A stretch of DNA of 64,000 bases from Eubacterium sp. (GCA_017433295.1 JAFRHL010000021.1:1-64000), one strand, 5' to 3'. Positions 9,300 through 21,122 are shown, counted from the stretch's first letter. Numbers and translations: made by a program. Notes: generated from the sequence alone by a model not told the origin.

Positions 9300-10121
9300 A
9301 TGTATAAGATTGTGAAGAAACAGACCCTTAATAATGCAGTGGAGCTGATGGAGATCCACGCACCCTTCGTGGCAAGAAAGTGCGAACCGGGACAGTTTAT
9401 CATTATCCGGGTGGACGAGGATGGAGAACGTGTGCCCCTGACCATCGCGGATTACGACCGGGAGAAGGAAACGGTCACCATCATTTTCCAGGTGGTGGGC
9501 TATTCCACAGAGCTCCTTTCCAAAAAGCAGGAGGGAGAGTATGTCCAGGACTTTGTGGGTCCTCTGGGTGTGCCCGCTGCCCTTGAAAAAAGGGAGAATA
9601 AGGTCATCGGCGTTGCCGGTGGTGTAGGTGCCGCTCCCCTTTATCCCCAGCTCCGTAAGCTGGCGGCCCTGGGTACAAAGGTGGATGTGATCATCGGGGG
9701 CAAGAGCGCTGAATATGTTCTCCTGGCCGACCAGTTTAAGGAATTCTGCGAGAATGTATATATTGCCACGGATGACGGCAGTCTGGGAACAAAGGGATTT
9801 GTAACCACAGTGCTTCAGGATCTTCTTGATAAAGGAGAAGTTTACGATGAATGTATTGCCATCGGGCCCCTTATCATGATGAAGAATGTGGTAAAGGTTA
9901 CAAAACCCGTGGGACTTCACACCATGGTCTCCTTAAACCCCATTATGATCGACGGTACCGGCATGTGCGGCGGCTGCCGTGTGACAGTGGACGGAAAGAC
10001 GAAATTTGCCTGCGTGGACGGGCCGGATTTTGATGGCTTCTTAGTGGACTTTGATGAGTGCATGAAGCGCCAGGGACTATTTAAAGAAGAAGAACACAAA
10101 TGCAGGATCGGAAGGGGATGA
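9300..10121 (+). CDS. nfnA: Ferredoxin-NADP oxidoreductase subunit alpha (NfnA-like)
   Basis: This 273-aa protein has an FAD-binding N-terminal half, an NAD(P)-binding region with GVAGGVGAAPLYPQ, and a C-terminal [2Fe-2S] segment with CGGCRVTV..., FACVDGPDFDG (about 223-243). This matches the small subunit of NADH-dependent ferredoxin:NADP oxidoreductase (electron bifurcation) and PyrK-like reductases. The direct partner with a GltD-like subunit favours NfnA. ATG 9300 follows GAGGTG by 10 nt; an upstream ATG at 9282 has no RBS. Confidence 0.88.
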   Translation: MYKIVKKQTLNNAVELMEIHAPFVARKCEPGQFIIIRVDEDGERVPLTIADYDREKETVTIIFQVVGYSTELLSKKQEGEYVQDFVGPLGVPAALEKRENKVIGVAGGVGAAPLYPQLRKLAALGTKVDVIIGGKSAEYVLLADQFKEFCENVYIATDDGSLGTKGFVTTVLQDLLDKGEVYDECIAIGPLIMMKNVVKVTKPVGLHTMVSLNPIMIDGTGMCGGCRVTVDGKTKFACVDGPDFDGFLVDFDECMKRQGLFKEEEHKCRIGRG

Positions 10122-10126
10122 AACAG

Positions 10127-11533
10127 ATGGCAAAGAAAAATATGAGTCTTACCAAGGTCCCGATGCCGGAGCAGGCACCGGACGTAAGGAATAAAAACTT
10201 TGATGAAGTGGCCCTGGGCTATACGGCAGAAATGGCCATGGAAGAAGCCACCAGGTGTTTAAACTGCAAGAATAAACCCTGTGTCAGCGGATGTCCGGTA
10301 AATGTACCGATTCCGGCTTTTATCGAAAAAGTGGCGGCCGGTGATTTTGAAGGTGCCTATGAAGTGATCACCAGTGAAAATGCCCTTCCGGCCATCTGCG
10401 GGCGTGTATGTCCCCAGGAGAACCAGTGCGAGGGTAAATGTGTCAGGGGCATTAAGGGCGAGCCCGTGGGCATCGGCAGAATGGAAAGATTTGTTGCAGA
10501 CTACCATATGGCCAACGCAAAGCCTGCCGACATAAAGATCGAAAAGAACGGTCACAAGGTGGCAGTGGTGGGTTCCGGTCCTTCCGGTATCACCTGTGCC
10601 GGAGAGCTTATCAAGAAGGGCTATGATGTCACTGTATTTGAAGCTTTACATAAGCCGGGCGGAGTTCTTTCCTATGGTATTCCGGAATTCAGGCTTCCCA
10701 AGGCCCTGGTGGCCAGGGAGATCAAGACAGTGGAGGACATGGGCGTAAAGATCGAGCCCAATGTGATCGTGGGCCGTTCCATCACCATTGATGAGCTGAT
10801 GGAGGACGGGTACGAGGCAGTGTTTGTGGGCAGCGGCGCCGGCCTTCCCAGATTCTTGAATATTCCCGGAGAAAACTATCTTGGCGTTTATTCCGCCAAT
10901 GAGTTCCTGACCCGCGTTAATCTTATGAAAGGATATAAATTCCCTGAGGTAGCCACACCGGTCAAGATCGGAAGAAGGGTCGCTGTAGTCGGTGCCGGCA
11001 ACGTGGCCATGGATGCCGCCAGGACAGCAAAGCGCCTGGGAGCGGAAGAAGTATATATTGTATACAGAAGAAGTGAAGAGGAGGCTCCGGCCCGTCTGGA
11101 AGAGCTTCACCATGCCAAGGAAGAGGGAATCATTTTCCGCTTCCTGAATAATCCGGCAGCTATTCTCGGCGATGAAAACGGCTGGGTTAAGGGAATGGAG
11201 ATCGTAAAGCAGGAGCTGGGTGAGCCGGACGCATCGGGAAGACGCCGTCCTGTCCCCATTGAAGGCTCCAATTACACCATTGACGTGGAGACCGTAGTTA
11301 TCGCCATCGGCCAGAGCCCCAACCCCCTGATCCGCCAGACCACACCGGGTCTTGACACCCAGAAATGGGGCGGCATCATCGTGAATGAAGAAACCATGGA
11401 ATCCTCCAAGGAGAATGTTTATGCCGGCGGAGATACCGTCACCGGAGCGGCCACAGTCATCCTGGCCATGGGAGCCGGCAAGAAGGCGGCAGCCGCCATC
11501 GACGCAAAGCTTTCTGCTCGTTTTTCTCATTGA
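10127..11533 (+). CDS. nfnB: NfnB / glutamate synthase small-subunit-like flavoprotein
   Basis: This 468-aa protein has N-terminal [4Fe-4S] ligands (CLNCKNKPCVSGCP and CGRVCPQENQCEGKC), an FAD Rossmann motif VVGSGPSG near 145 and an NADPH motif VVGAGNVAMDAAR near 285. With nfnA it would form NfnAB, which couples NADH and reduced ferredoxin to NADP reduction; GltD annotation is common for the same fold. ATG 10118 would overlap the nfnA stop (ATGA), but GGAAGGGG is better spaced for ATG 10127. The two genes are translationally coupled either way. Confidence 0.88.
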   Translation: MAKKNMSLTKVPMPEQAPDVRNKNFDEVALGYTAEMAMEEATRCLNCKNKPCVSGCPVNVPIPAFIEKVAAGDFEGAYEVITSENALPAICGRVCPQENQCEGKCVRGIKGEPVGIGRMERFVADYHMANAKPADIKIEKNGHKVAVVGSGPSGITCAGELIKKGYDVTVFEALHKPGGVLSYGIPEFRLPKALVAREIKTVEDMGVKIEPNVIVGRSITIDELMEDGYEAVFVGSGAGLPRFLNIPGENYLGVYSANEFLTRVNLMKGYKFPEVATPVKIGRRVAVVGAGNVAMDAARTAKRLGAEEVYIVYRRSEEEAPARLEELHHAKEEGIIFRFLNNPAAILGDENGWVKGMEIVKQELGEPDASGRRRPVPIEGSNYTIDVETVVIAIGQSPNPLIRQTTPGLDTQKWGGIIVNEETMESSKENVYAGGDTVTGAATVILAMGAGKKAAAAIDAKLSARFSH

Positions 11534-11558
11534 CAAATTATAATTTGTTTGTTAACAT
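11530..11558 (+). promoter_or_regulatory. Probable guaB promoter
   Basis: A perfect TTGACA (11530-11535), overlapping the end of nfnB, is followed after 17 bp by TAACAT (11553-11558). The region after it contains the palindromic GTTAAC. Confidence 0.45.
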
Positions 11559-11607
11559 ATCGAATTAATATACCAGAGTCCGGCAGGGTTTGGTATTAAA
11601 CAGGTGA

Positions 11608-13086
<1,479 letters not shown>

Positions 13087-13150
13087 TTCTGCTGTACTAT
13101 TTAAGTTCTTTACCATTGGCTGGACAGCTGATATCATTGTGTGGTATTTC

Positions 13151-13184
13151 ACCCCATGCCGGAAAAACCGGCGTGGGGTATTTT
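13151..13184 (+). terminator. Rho-independent terminator of guaB
   Basis: A 12-bp stem (13151-13162 with 13168-13179, one T-G wobble) around AAAAA is followed by ATTTT. It lies about 65 nt after the guaB stop. Confidence 0.85.
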
Positions 13185-13216
13185 AATCTCTGATTTAAGA
13201 ATTCCTGAAATAAAGT

Positions 13217-14029
13217 ATGACTAAGAAAAAAAACAGTTCTTCTAATAAAAAGAAGACATATAAAAAATCAATTAAAAGAAAATACAGGAAACCCCAGAGA
13301 AAAACGAACAAAGCAAAGAAGAGGTGGAAACAGTGGAAAGAGAGAATTTCCCGTTTTGAGCTCTGTATTACACTTGCTGTCCTTCTGGCGGCCTTTTTGA
13401 TCCTCCGGATCCATATCATGAAATATTTCAGGGCAGACATCGCCCATCCGGAAAATCTTTCCGGGGTAAACGAGGATTCGGATTCTTCCGGAGGAAAGGT
13501 GCTTCCTGCTGAGGAAGGACCCTGCGGGAGACCGGAGATCAGGCAGCTGTTTCTCACACCGAATTCCTACAGCAGAAGCCGGATCCCCTTAAAAAAGGTG
13601 AAGGGCGTGGTGATCCATTATGTGGCCAATCCCGGGTCATCGGCGGTAGATAACAGGGATTATTTTGAAAGTCTGATGGAGACACATGAAACCAAGGCCA
13701 GCAGCCATTTTATTGTGGGGCTTTCCGGTGAGATCATACAGTGCATGCCCCTTAATGAAATATCCTACGCTTCCAACAGCAGAAACAGAGATACTATTTC
13801 CATAGAATGCTGCCATCCGGGAAAAGACGGCAGGTTTAATGACCGGACTTATCAGTCGGCAGTGCAGCTGACTGCCTGGCTCTGCTATACATATGGTTTG
13901 GATTCCTCAAAGGTTATCAGACATTATGATGTGACGGGGAAAATGTGTCCTCTTTATTATGTCAGACATGAAGACGCCTGGAAAGAGTTTAAAAATAATG
14001 TCCAGAAGCATCTGGATAAGGCTGGATAA
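13217..14029 (+). CDS. Membrane-anchored N-acetylmuramoyl-L-alanine amidase
   Basis: This 270-aa protein starts with an extremely basic cytoplasmic segment of about 45 residues, followed by one transmembrane helix (about 48-66) and an external amidase_2 domain (about 115-268). Likely zinc ligands are His near 134 (VIHYVANPGS), His near 235 (RHYDVTGKMCP) and the Cys after it. Such enzymes cleave the amide between MurNAc and the stem peptide. The 45-residue poly-Lys/Arg head is unusual and may bind nucleic acid or phospholipid. The RBS is weak. Confidence 0.8.
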   Translation: MTKKKNSSSNKKKTYKKSIKRKYRKPQRKTNKAKKRWKQWKERISRFELCITLAVLLAAFLILRIHIMKYFRADIAHPENLSGVNEDSDSSGGKVLPAEEGPCGRPEIRQLFLTPNSYSRSRIPLKKVKGVVIHYVANPGSSAVDNRDYFESLMETHETKASSHFIVGLSGEIIQCMPLNEISYASNSRNRDTISIECCHPGKDGRFNDRTYQSAVQLTAWLCYTYGLDSSKVIRHYDVTGKMCPLYYVRHEDAWKEFKNNVQKHLDKAG

Positions 14030-14108
14030 GAATATGATTTTTAATCATCAGTTTCCTGCCTCATACGACTGAAAATAAATTTTTTGAACACAAATCTTGC
14101 AAAAGTGA

Positions 14109-14137
14109 TTGATTCTCAAAGCTAAATGAGATATGAT
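14109..14137 (+). promoter_or_regulatory. Promoter of the leu-ilv-ser-asd operon
   Basis: TTGATT (14109-14114), a 17-bp spacer and TATGAT (14132-14137) lie about 90 bp before leuB. No other comparable promoter is seen before asd ends. Confidence 0.6.
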
Positions 14138-14144
14138 AATAAAT

Positions 14145-14205
14145 CGGACGGTTTAGTCTGTAAAAGCGAGTATTAAACTGACCGCCGGGACCCGGGGACG
14201 GGTCC
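14145..14205 (+). promoter_or_regulatory. Two-hairpin leader before leuB
   Basis: Hairpin 1 pairs 14145-14157 with 14172-14184 (11 of 13 positions, counting G-U). Hairpin 2 is GGACCCG (14188-14194), loop GGGA, CGGGTCC (14199-14205). No T-run follows and no T-box core is present, so the mechanism, if any, is not a standard attenuator. Confidence 0.4.
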
Positions 14206-14228
14206 GAATTAAGAATAAGAAGGGATGA

Positions 14229-15317
14229 ATGAAAATGGGTTTTAAAATTGGCGTTATCCGCGGTGACGGGATAGGCCCGGAGATAGTTGCGGAAGCATTG
14301 AAGGTGATGAATGCGGTTGCCGAAAAGTATTCAGTGGACTTTGATTATAAGGAGATCCTGCTGGGCGGCGCTTCGATTGATGTTCACGGCGAACCCCTGA
14401 CCAGGGAAGCACTGGAAGAGGCAAAAGGTTGTGACGCAGTCCTCATGGGTTCCATAGGCGGGAATACCACCACATCACCCTGGTACAAGCTTCCGGCCAA
14501 TCTGCGGCCTGAGGCAGGTCTTCTGGCCATCCGTAAGGGCCTGAACCTCTTTGCCAATATGAGACCCGCTTATTTATATGAGGAGCTGAAGGAAGCATGC
14601 CCCTTAAGAGATGAGATCATCGGAGACGGCTTTGATCTTGTGGTGATGAGGGAGCTTACCGGAGGCCTGTATTTCGGTGCCAGAGAGACAAAAGAAGAGA
14701 ATGGCAAGCTGATGGCAGTGGATACCCTGACTTATAATGAGGATGAGATCCGCCGGATCGCCATCCGGGGTTTTGACATTGCCATGAAGAGAAGAAAAAA
14801 GGTCACCAGTGTGGACAAGGCAAATGTACTGGACAGCTCCAGACTATGGAGAAAGATCGTAAATGAAGTGGCTGCAGACTATCCCGAGGTGGAGCTTGAG
14901 CATATGCTGGTGGATAACTGCGCCATGCAGCTGGTCAGAGACCCGAAGCAGTTTGATGTGATCCTGACGGAGAACATGTTCGGTGATATTTTATCTGATG
15001 AGGCCAGTATGGTCACCGGCTCCATCGGCATGCTGTCATCCGCCAGTTTAAATGAGACTTCTTTCGGTCTCTATGAACCCAGTCACGGTTCTGCACCGGA
15101 TATTGCCGGCAAGAATATTGCCAACCCCATCGCCACGATCCTCTCCGCTGCCATGCTGCTCCGCTATTCTCTGAATATGGACGAGGCAGCCGATCTTGTG
15201 GAGGAGGCCGTAAAGAAGGTATTAAAGGATGGATATCGTACAGTGGATATCATGTCCCCCGGCATGACCCGGGTGGGTACCTCTGAAATGGGTGACCGGA
15301 TCGTTGAAAGATTATAA
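14229..15317 (+). CDS. leuB: 3-isopropylmalate dehydrogenase
   Basis: This 362-aa NAD-dependent beta-decarboxylating dehydrogenase of leucine synthesis has GDGIGPEI near the start, [41 protein letters not shown] and [10 protein letters not shown] in the expected order, ending in the [14 protein letters not shown] cofactor loop. The LeuB-type LLAIRK region separates it from isocitrate dehydrogenase. AAGGG is 5 nt upstream. leuA and leuCD are not in the window, so only this step of leucine synthesis sits with the valine genes. Confidence 0.95.
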   Translation: MKMGFKIGVIRGDGIGPEIVAEALKVMNAVAEKYSVDFDYKEILLGGASIDVHGEPLTREALEEAKGCDAVLMGSIGGNTTTSPWYKLPANLRPEAGLLAIRKGLNLFANMRPAYLYEELKEACPLRDEIIGDGFDLVVMRELTGGLYFGARETKEENGKLMAVDTLTYNEDEIRRIAIRGFDIAMKRRKKVTSVDKANVLDSSRLWRKIVNEVAADYPEVELEHMLVDNCAMQLVRDPKQFDVILTENMFGDILSDEASMVTGSIGMLSSASLNETSFGLYEPSHGSAPDIAGKNIANPIATILSAAMLLRYSLNMDEAADLVEEAVKKVLKDGYRTVDIMSPGMTRVGTSEMGDRIVERL

Positions 15318-15353
15318 GAATAATTTTTGATATATTTATCAGGAGGATTTGTC

Positions 15354-17027
15354 ATGAGAAGTGATCAGGTAAAAAAAGGGATGCAGCAGGCACCCCATCG
15401 TTCTTTATTTAATGCTCTGGGTTATACAAAGGAAGAGCTGGACCGGCCTCTGGTGGGCATTGTATGTTCCTACAATGAGATCGTTCCGGGCCATATGAAC
15501 CTGGATAAGATCGCGGAGGCGGTAAAGCTGGGAGTCGCCATGGCAGGGGGAACCCCGGTGATGTTTCCTGCCATTGCTGTCTGCGACGGCATTGCCATGG
15601 GCCATACCGGTATGAAGTATTCTCTGGTAACCAGAGAGCTCATAGCCGATTCCACAGAGTGTATGGCCAAGGCCCATCAGTTTGACGCCCTTGTTATGAT
15701 CCCCAACTGTGATAAGAATGTTCCAGGACTTCTGATGGCGGCGGCCAGGATCAATGTACCCACTGTATTTGTCAGTGGAGGTCCCATGCTGGCAGGCCGT
15801 GTGGACGGCTGCAAGAGAAGTCTTTCCTCCATGTTTGAGGCGGTAGGAGCCTATGAGGCAGGGAAGATCTCAGCGGAAAAAGTAGAAGAATATGTAAATA
15901 ACGTATGTCCCACCTGCGGTTCCTGCTCCGGTATGTATACCGCCAATTCCATGAACTGTATGACCGAGGTCATCGGTATGGGCCTTCAGGGCAACGGAAC
16001 CATCCCCGCTGTTTATTCCGAGAGGATCCGTCTGGCCAAGCATGCCGGCATGAAGGTCATGGAGATGCTGGAAAAGAACATCCGCCCCTCGGATATCATG
16101 ACAAAAGAAGCCTTTTTGAACTGCCTGACAGTGGATATGGCCCTGGGCTGTTCCACCAACACCATGCTCCATCTTCCGGCCATCGCCCACGAAGCAGGGG
16201 TCGAGCTGAATATGGACATTGCCAATGAGATCAGTTCCAAAACTCCTAATCTCTGCCATCTGGCTCCGGCAGGCCCCACTTATATGGAAGACCTTAACGC
16301 GGCCGGCGGAGTTTATGCCGTAATGAATGAACTGAGCAAGAAGAATCTTCTGAATGAAGACTGCATGACTGTGACCGGAAAGACGGTGGGAGAGAACATT
16401 AAGAATGTATATAATACGGATCCCCAAGTCATCCGTCCCATAGAGAATCCCTATATGCAGACCGGCGGGATTGCGGTATTAAAGGGTAACCTTGCCCCCG
16501 ATACCGGCATTGTGAAGCAGTCTGCCGTGGTTCCCGGGATGATGGTCCACGAAGGACCCGCCAGGGTATTTGACTGTGAGGAAGACGCCATTGCAGCCAT
16601 TAAGGGCGGAAAGATCGTTCCCGGGGATGTGGTGGTGATCCGCTATGAAGGTCCCAAAGGAGGACCGGGTATGAGAGAAATGCTGAATCCGACCTCAGCC
16701 ATTGCGGGAATGGGCCTGGGAGAGTCTGTGGCCCTGATCACGGACGGACGTTTTTCCGGAGCTTCCAGGGGAGCCTCCATCGGACATGTATCTCCTGAAG
16801 CTGCTGTGGGCGGCCCCATTGCTCTGGTGGAAGAAGGGGATATCATAAAGATCGATATACCGAACAACAGCCTGAACATGGATGTTTCCGAGGAAGAGCT
16901 TGCTGCCAGAAGAGCGAAATGGCAGCCCAGGGAGCCTAAGATCACAGACGGCTATCTTCTCCGCTACGCAGCTCTGGTAACCTCAGGTAACCGCGGCGCG
17001 GTCCTTGACATCAACCAGGTGAAATAA
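15354..17027 (+). CDS. ilvD: Dihydroxy-acid dehydratase
   Basis: This 557-aa Fe-S enzyme dehydrates dihydroxy-isovalerate and dihydroxy-methylvalerate in valine and isoleucine synthesis. Cluster cysteines are in NCDKNVPG and [18 protein letters not shown]. The C-terminal [21 protein letters not shown]-type segment is intact. AGGAGG lies 8 nt before ATG 15354; the in-frame ATG at 15327 has no RBS. It is 36 nt downstream of leuB and clearly co-transcribed. Confidence 0.96.
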   Translation: MRSDQVKKGMQQAPHRSLFNALGYTKEELDRPLVGIVCSYNEIVPGHMNLDKIAEAVKLGVAMAGGTPVMFPAIAVCDGIAMGHTGMKYSLVTRELIADSTECMAKAHQFDALVMIPNCDKNVPGLLMAAARINVPTVFVSGGPMLAGRVDGCKRSLSSMFEAVGAYEAGKISAEKVEEYVNNVCPTCGSCSGMYTANSMNCMTEVIGMGLQGNGTIPAVYSERIRLAKHAGMKVMEMLEKNIRPSDIMTKEAFLNCLTVDMALGCSTNTMLHLPAIAHEAGVELNMDIANEISSKTPNLCHLAPAGPTYMEDLNAAGGVYAVMNELSKKNLLNEDCMTVTGKTVGENIKNVYNTDPQVIRPIENPYMQTGGIAVLKGNLAPDTGIVKQSAVVPGMMVHEGPARVFDCEEDAIAAIKGGKIVPGDVVVIRYEGPKGGPGMREMLNPTSAIAGMGLGESVALITDGRFSGASRGASIGHVSPEAAVGGPIALVEEGDIIKIDIPNNSLNMDVSEEELAARRAKWQPREPKITDGYLLRYAALVTSGNRGAVLDINQVK

Positions 17028-17076
17028 GAGGCAGCCTGATCAGACATAGTGATAAGATATATGAAAGGATAAACTT

Positions 17077-18753
17077 ATGAAACAGATTCTGAATGGGTCA
17101 GAGATCGTCATCGAGTGCCTGAAGGAACAGGATGTTGATACCGTGTTCGGATATCCGGGCGGCGCGATCCTGAACATCTATGATGAATTATATAAACACA
17201 GTGATGAGATCCATCATGTCCTGACCTCCCATGAACAGGGAGCCTCCCATGCGGCTGACGGATATGCCAGGGCCACAGGAAAGACAGGAGTATGCATGGC
17301 GACATCCGGTCCCGGAGCCACCAATCTGGTAACAGGCCTTGCCACTGCCTATATGGATTCTATCCCGGTGGTGGCCATTACAGCCAATGTGGGCGTCAGC
17401 CTTCTGGGCAAGGACTCCTTCCAGGAGATAGACATTAAGGGTGTGACCATGCCTGTCACCAAGCATAATTATATTGTAAAGGAAATTGAAGACCTTGCTC
17501 CCACCATCCGGGATGCTTTCCGTATCGCGGGATCCGGAAGAAAGGGACCGGTCCTCATTGATATTCCGAAGGATGTCACGGCGGCCACCACCTACTATGA
17601 GTCTGTGGAACCCGAAAAGCTCTATCCTGTCTGCGAGACGATCCAGGAAAAGGATCTGATGGAAGCAGCCCAGATGATCGCAGAAGCCCAGAAGCCCTTT
17701 ATCCTTGTGGGTGGCGGATGCACCTTATCAGGGGCCTTTGAGGAAGTAAGAACCCTGGCCCATAAGATCCAGTCTCCTGTCTGCGATACCCTTATGGGAA
17801 AAGGTGTTTTTTCCGGACTGGATCCTTTATATACCGGAATGCTGGGGATGCATGGAACCAAAGCCTCCAACATCGGCGTATCAAGGAGTGACCTCCTGAT
17901 CGCCATTGGCTGCCGTTTCAGCGACAGAGTATACGGAAATGCAGATACATTTGCCAGCAACGCAAAAATCATCCAGATCGATATCGATCCGGCGGAGATC
18001 AATAAAAATATTATCGTGGACACCTCTATTGTGGGAGATGTTAAGGCGGTTCTGACAGTTCTTAATAAACGGATCAGTGAGAAAGAGCATCCGGAATGGA
18101 TCGCCGAGATTTCGGAGCTTAAAGAGAAGTATCCTCTGACTTACCATCAGGATAAGCTGGCAGGTCCCGCAATCGTGGAAAAAATCTATGACCTGACCGG
18201 CGGTGACGCCATTATCACCACAGAAGTGGGACAGCACCAGATGTGGGCAGCCCAGTTCTATAAATATAAAGAGCCCAGGCAGTTCCTCACGTCCGGAGGA
18301 CTGGGAACCATGGGTTACGGTCTCGGCGCCTCCCTGGGGGCAAAAACGGCAAGACCGGACAAGGTAGTGGTTAATATTGCCGGGGACGGATGCTTCCGCA
18401 TGAATATGAATGAGATCGCCACGGCTACCCGGTCAGAGATCCCTGTGATTCAGGTGGTGATCAATAATCATGTCCTGGGCATGGTCCGCCAGTGGCAGAA
18501 TCTTTTCTATGGACAGCGTTACTCCTCGACGACATTAAATGACAAGGTGGACTTTGTCAAAGTAGCCGAAGCCATGGGAGCAAAGGCCCGGAGAGCAACC
18601 ACGATCGAAGAGTTTGAGGCAGCATTTAAAGAGGCACTGGCATTCAATGAGCCTTACCTGATCGACTGTATAATCGACAGTGATGAAAAGGTCTGGCCCA
18701 TGGTGGCGCCGGGCGGCTCCATCAGCGAAGCCTTCTCGGAAGAAGACCTGTAA
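17077..18753 (+). CDS. ilvB: Acetolactate synthase, large subunit
   Basis: This 558-aa ThDP-dependent enzyme condenses pyruvate to acetolactate. It has the catalytic Glu in HEQGASHAADGYARATG, the FAD-region SFQEIDI and the ThDP/Mg motif GDGCFRMN...N beginning near 430. The C-terminal VINNHVLGMVRQWQ is typical of anabolic AHAS rather than catabolic AlsS. AAAGGA precedes ATG. The regulatory small subunit ilvN, usually next door, is not in this operon or elsewhere in the window. Confidence 0.95.
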   Translation: MKQILNGSEIVIECLKEQDVDTVFGYPGGAILNIYDELYKHSDEIHHVLTSHEQGASHAADGYARATGKTGVCMATSGPGATNLVTGLATAYMDSIPVVAITANVGVSLLGKDSFQEIDIKGVTMPVTKHNYIVKEIEDLAPTIRDAFRIAGSGRKGPVLIDIPKDVTAATTYYESVEPEKLYPVCETIQEKDLMEAAQMIAEAQKPFILVGGGCTLSGAFEEVRTLAHKIQSPVCDTLMGKGVFSGLDPLYTGMLGMHGTKASNIGVSRSDLLIAIGCRFSDRVYGNADTFASNAKIIQIDIDPAEINKNIIVDTSIVGDVKAVLTVLNKRISEKEHPEWIAEISELKEKYPLTYHQDKLAGPAIVEKIYDLTGGDAIITTEVGQHQMWAAQFYKYKEPRQFLTSGGLGTMGYGLGASLGAKTARPDKVVVNIAGDGCFRMNMNEIATATRSEIPVIQVVINNHVLGMVRQWQNLFYGQRYSSTTLNDKVDFVKVAEAMGAKARRATTIEEFEAAFKEALAFNEPYLIDCIIDSDEKVWPMVAPGGSISEAFSEEDL

Positions 18754-18833
18754 CTGCCGCAACAGTCGCAGGAAAGTAAAGGACACACAGGCCTTTACCA
18801 CCATTTATCATCACATCAATAAAGGAGTTCATC

Positions 18834-19997
18834 ATGTTTTCGTATAAATGTTTAAATCCCATCGCAGAGTGCGGTATCACACTTTTCGATGATAATTACA
18901 CTCAGGTGGAAGATATTCAGGATGCAGATGCCGTTCTGGTAAGAAGTGCTTCCATGCATGACATCACAGAGGTACCCAATCTTCTGGCAGTGGCCAGGGC
19001 CGGCGCAGGAGTAAATAATATTCCCGTCAGCCAGTATGCGGAGAAGGGTATTGTGGTCTTCAATACGCCCGGAGCCAATGCCAACGGTGTTAAGGAACTG
19101 GTGATCGCGGCCATGCTCATGGCATCCCGGGACCTCATCGGCGGAAACGCCTGGGTGGAAGCCAATAAGGACGATGAGAATATCACCAAGGATATGGAGA
19201 AGGCGAAAAAAGCCTACGCCGGTACTGAGATCAAGGGGAAGAGCATCGGTGTCATCGGCCTGGGTGCCATCGGTGTACTGGTGGCCAATGCGGCGAGAGG
19301 CCTGGGGATGAAGGTTTTCGGATACGATCCCTACCTTTCCCTGTCGAATGCCTGGAACCTTTCCAGGTCTGTCATCCATGTGGACAGTGCGGATGAGATC
19401 TTTGAAAAGTGTGATTTCATCACGATCCACGTGCCGCTCCTTGACAGCACCAGAAATATGATAAATGCAGAAGGAATCGCAAAGATGAAGCCCAATGCCG
19501 TTCTGCTCAACTTTGCCAGGAACGGGCTTGTGGACGAAGAAGCGGTTGTGGCAGCCTTAAGAGAGGGCCGCATCCGCCACTATGTGACAGATTTCCCGAC
19601 CCCCACCACGGTGGATGAAGAAGGAGTCATTGCATTTCCCCATCTGGGCGCTTCCACGGAAGAATCGGAAGAAAACTGCGCCATGATGGCAGTGGAGCAG
19701 CTCAAGGATTACCTGGAGAACGGAAATATCCATAATTCCGTCACTCTTGCCAATGTGGACATGGGAGTATGCCGTACTGCCGGCAGGATCGCCGTGATCC
19801 ACCGCAATGTTCCCAACATGCTGACCCAGTTTACCGGAGCATTTTCAAGGGACAATATCAATATCACCGAGATGAGCAACACCACAAAGGGCGATTATTC
19901 CTATGCCATTTTTGACGTGGATAATGTGGTGGACCAGAAAGCTGCGGAAGCCATCAGCAAGATCGACGGCGTACTTAAGGTGAGAGTGATTAAATAA
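18834..19997 (+). CDS. serA: D-3-phosphoglycerate dehydrogenase with ACT domain
   Basis: This 387-aa NAD-dependent 2-hydroxyacid dehydrogenase makes the first step of serine synthesis. It has the Rossmann motif GVIGLGAIGVLVANAA (about 140-155), NFARNGLVDEEA and the catalytic His in HLGASTEESEENC. A C-terminal ACT domain (about 315-387, RIAVIHRNVPNMLTQFTGAFS) is the serine-feedback module. The substrate-binding N-terminus is short. AAAGGAG is 7 nt upstream. It sits between branched-chain and aspartate-family genes. Confidence 0.92.
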   Translation: MFSYKCLNPIAECGITLFDDNYTQVEDIQDADAVLVRSASMHDITEVPNLLAVARAGAGVNNIPVSQYAEKGIVVFNTPGANANGVKELVIAAMLMASRDLIGGNAWVEANKDDENITKDMEKAKKAYAGTEIKGKSIGVIGLGAIGVLVANAARGLGMKVFGYDPYLSLSNAWNLSRSVIHVDSADEIFEKCDFITIHVPLLDSTRNMINAEGIAKMKPNAVLLNFARNGLVDEEAVVAALREGRIRHYVTDFPTPTTVDEEGVIAFPHLGASTEESEENCAMMAVEQLKDYLENGNIHNSVTLANVDMGVCRTAGRIAVIHRNVPNMLTQFTGAFSRDNINITEMSNTTKGDYSYAIFDVDNVVDQKAAEAISKIDGVLKVRVIK

Positions 19998-20036
19998 AGG
20001 CAGATGTCAGGTTTTCTGTCAAGGAAGGAAGATATC

Positions 20037-21122
20037 ATGGAACAAAAACTTAAAGTCGCAATATTAGGCGGTACCGGCATGGTGGGCCAGAGGTTCATTG
20101 CCCTTCTGGAAAACCATCCATGGTTCGAGGTAAAGGCCATAGCAGCCAGCCCCCGGTCCGCGGGAAAAACCTATGAAGAGGCAGTGGGCAGAAGATGGAA
20201 GATGACCACCCCCATACCGGAAGCAGTAAAGAACATTCAGGTCATGAACGTGAATGAAGTGGAGAAAGTGGCTTCTATGGTGGATTTCGTTTTCAGTGCC
20301 GTAGATATGTCAAAGGAAGAAATACGGGCCATCGAAGATGCCTATGCAAAGACCGAGACCCCGGTGGTCTCCAATAACAGCGCCCACCGCTGGACTCCGG
20401 ACGTGCCTATGGTAGTGCCGGAGATCAATCCGGAGCATTTTGAAGTTATTAAGGCCCAGAAAAAACGTCTGGGAACCACAAGGGGCTTTGTGGCAGTAAA
20501 GCCCAACTGTTCCATCCAGAGTTATGCGCCTGCCTTATTTGCCCTGAAGGAATTTGGCCCCAAGGAAGTGGTGGCCACTACCTACCAGGCTATCTCAGGT
20601 GCCGGTAAAACCTTTAAAGACTGGCCGGAGATGGAGGGAAATGTGATTCCCCACATCGGTGGAGAGGAAGAGAAATCCGAGCAGGAGCCCCTTCGCTTAT
20701 TCGGGAAGGTCGTAGGGGACCATATCGAAAAGGCAGATCTCCCGGTGATTACGACCCAGTGCGTCCGGGTACCGGTTCTTAACGGCCATACTGCCGCCGT
20801 ATTCGTAAAATTTGAGAAAAAGCCCACAAAAGAGGAGATCATTGACCGCTGGACCAGCTTCAGGGGAATCCCTCAGGAACTCAGGCTCCCCAGTGCGCCC
20901 GAACATTTTATCCGTTACATGGAAGAGGATAACCGGCCCCAGGTAGCCCTGGATGTGGACTATGAGAATGGTATGGGTGTTTCCATGGGACGCCTCAGGG
21001 AGGATTCGGTTTACGATTATAAATTCATCGGTCTTTCCCATAATACCATCCGGGGAGCAGCAGGAGGAGCGGTGCTTTGCGCCGAGCTGCTGACCGCCCA
21101 GGGATATATCACTGCCAAATAA
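20037..21122 (+). CDS. asd: Aspartate-semialdehyde dehydrogenase
   Basis: This 361-aa NADP-dependent enzyme reduces aspartyl phosphate, a step towards Lys, Met, Thr and Ile. The N-terminal GGTGMVGQRF is the NADP loop. KPNCSIQSYAPAL gives the catalytic Cys (near 157), and the form is the archaeal/fungal-like subtype rather than the short enterobacterial one. ATG 20037 is preferred over 20004 because AAGGAAGGAAG lies upstream of it. It is the last gene of the operon; a hairpin with a T-rich tail follows. Confidence 0.93.
   Translation: MEQKLKVAILGGTGMVGQRFIALLENHPWFEVKAIAASPRSAGKTYEEAVGRRWKMTTPIPEAVKNIQVMNVNEVEKVASMVDFVFSAVDMSKEEIRAIEDAYAKTETPVVSNNSAHRWTPDVPMVVPEINPEHFEVIKAQKKRLGTTRGFVAVKPNCSIQSYAPALFALKEFGPKEVVATTYQAISGAGKTFKDWPEMEGNVIPHIGGEEEKSEQEPLRLFGKVVGDHIEKADLPVITTQCVRVPVLNGHTAAVFVKFEKKPTKEEIIDRWTSFRGIPQELRLPSAPEHFIRYMEEDNRPQVALDVDYENGMGVSMGRLREDSVYDYKFIGLSHNTIRGAAGGAVLCAELLTAQGYITAK

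Noticed and set aside
14145-14228. T-box riboswitch before leuB
   Set aside because: Hairpins are present but the conserved T-box core sequence and a terminator T-run are missing.
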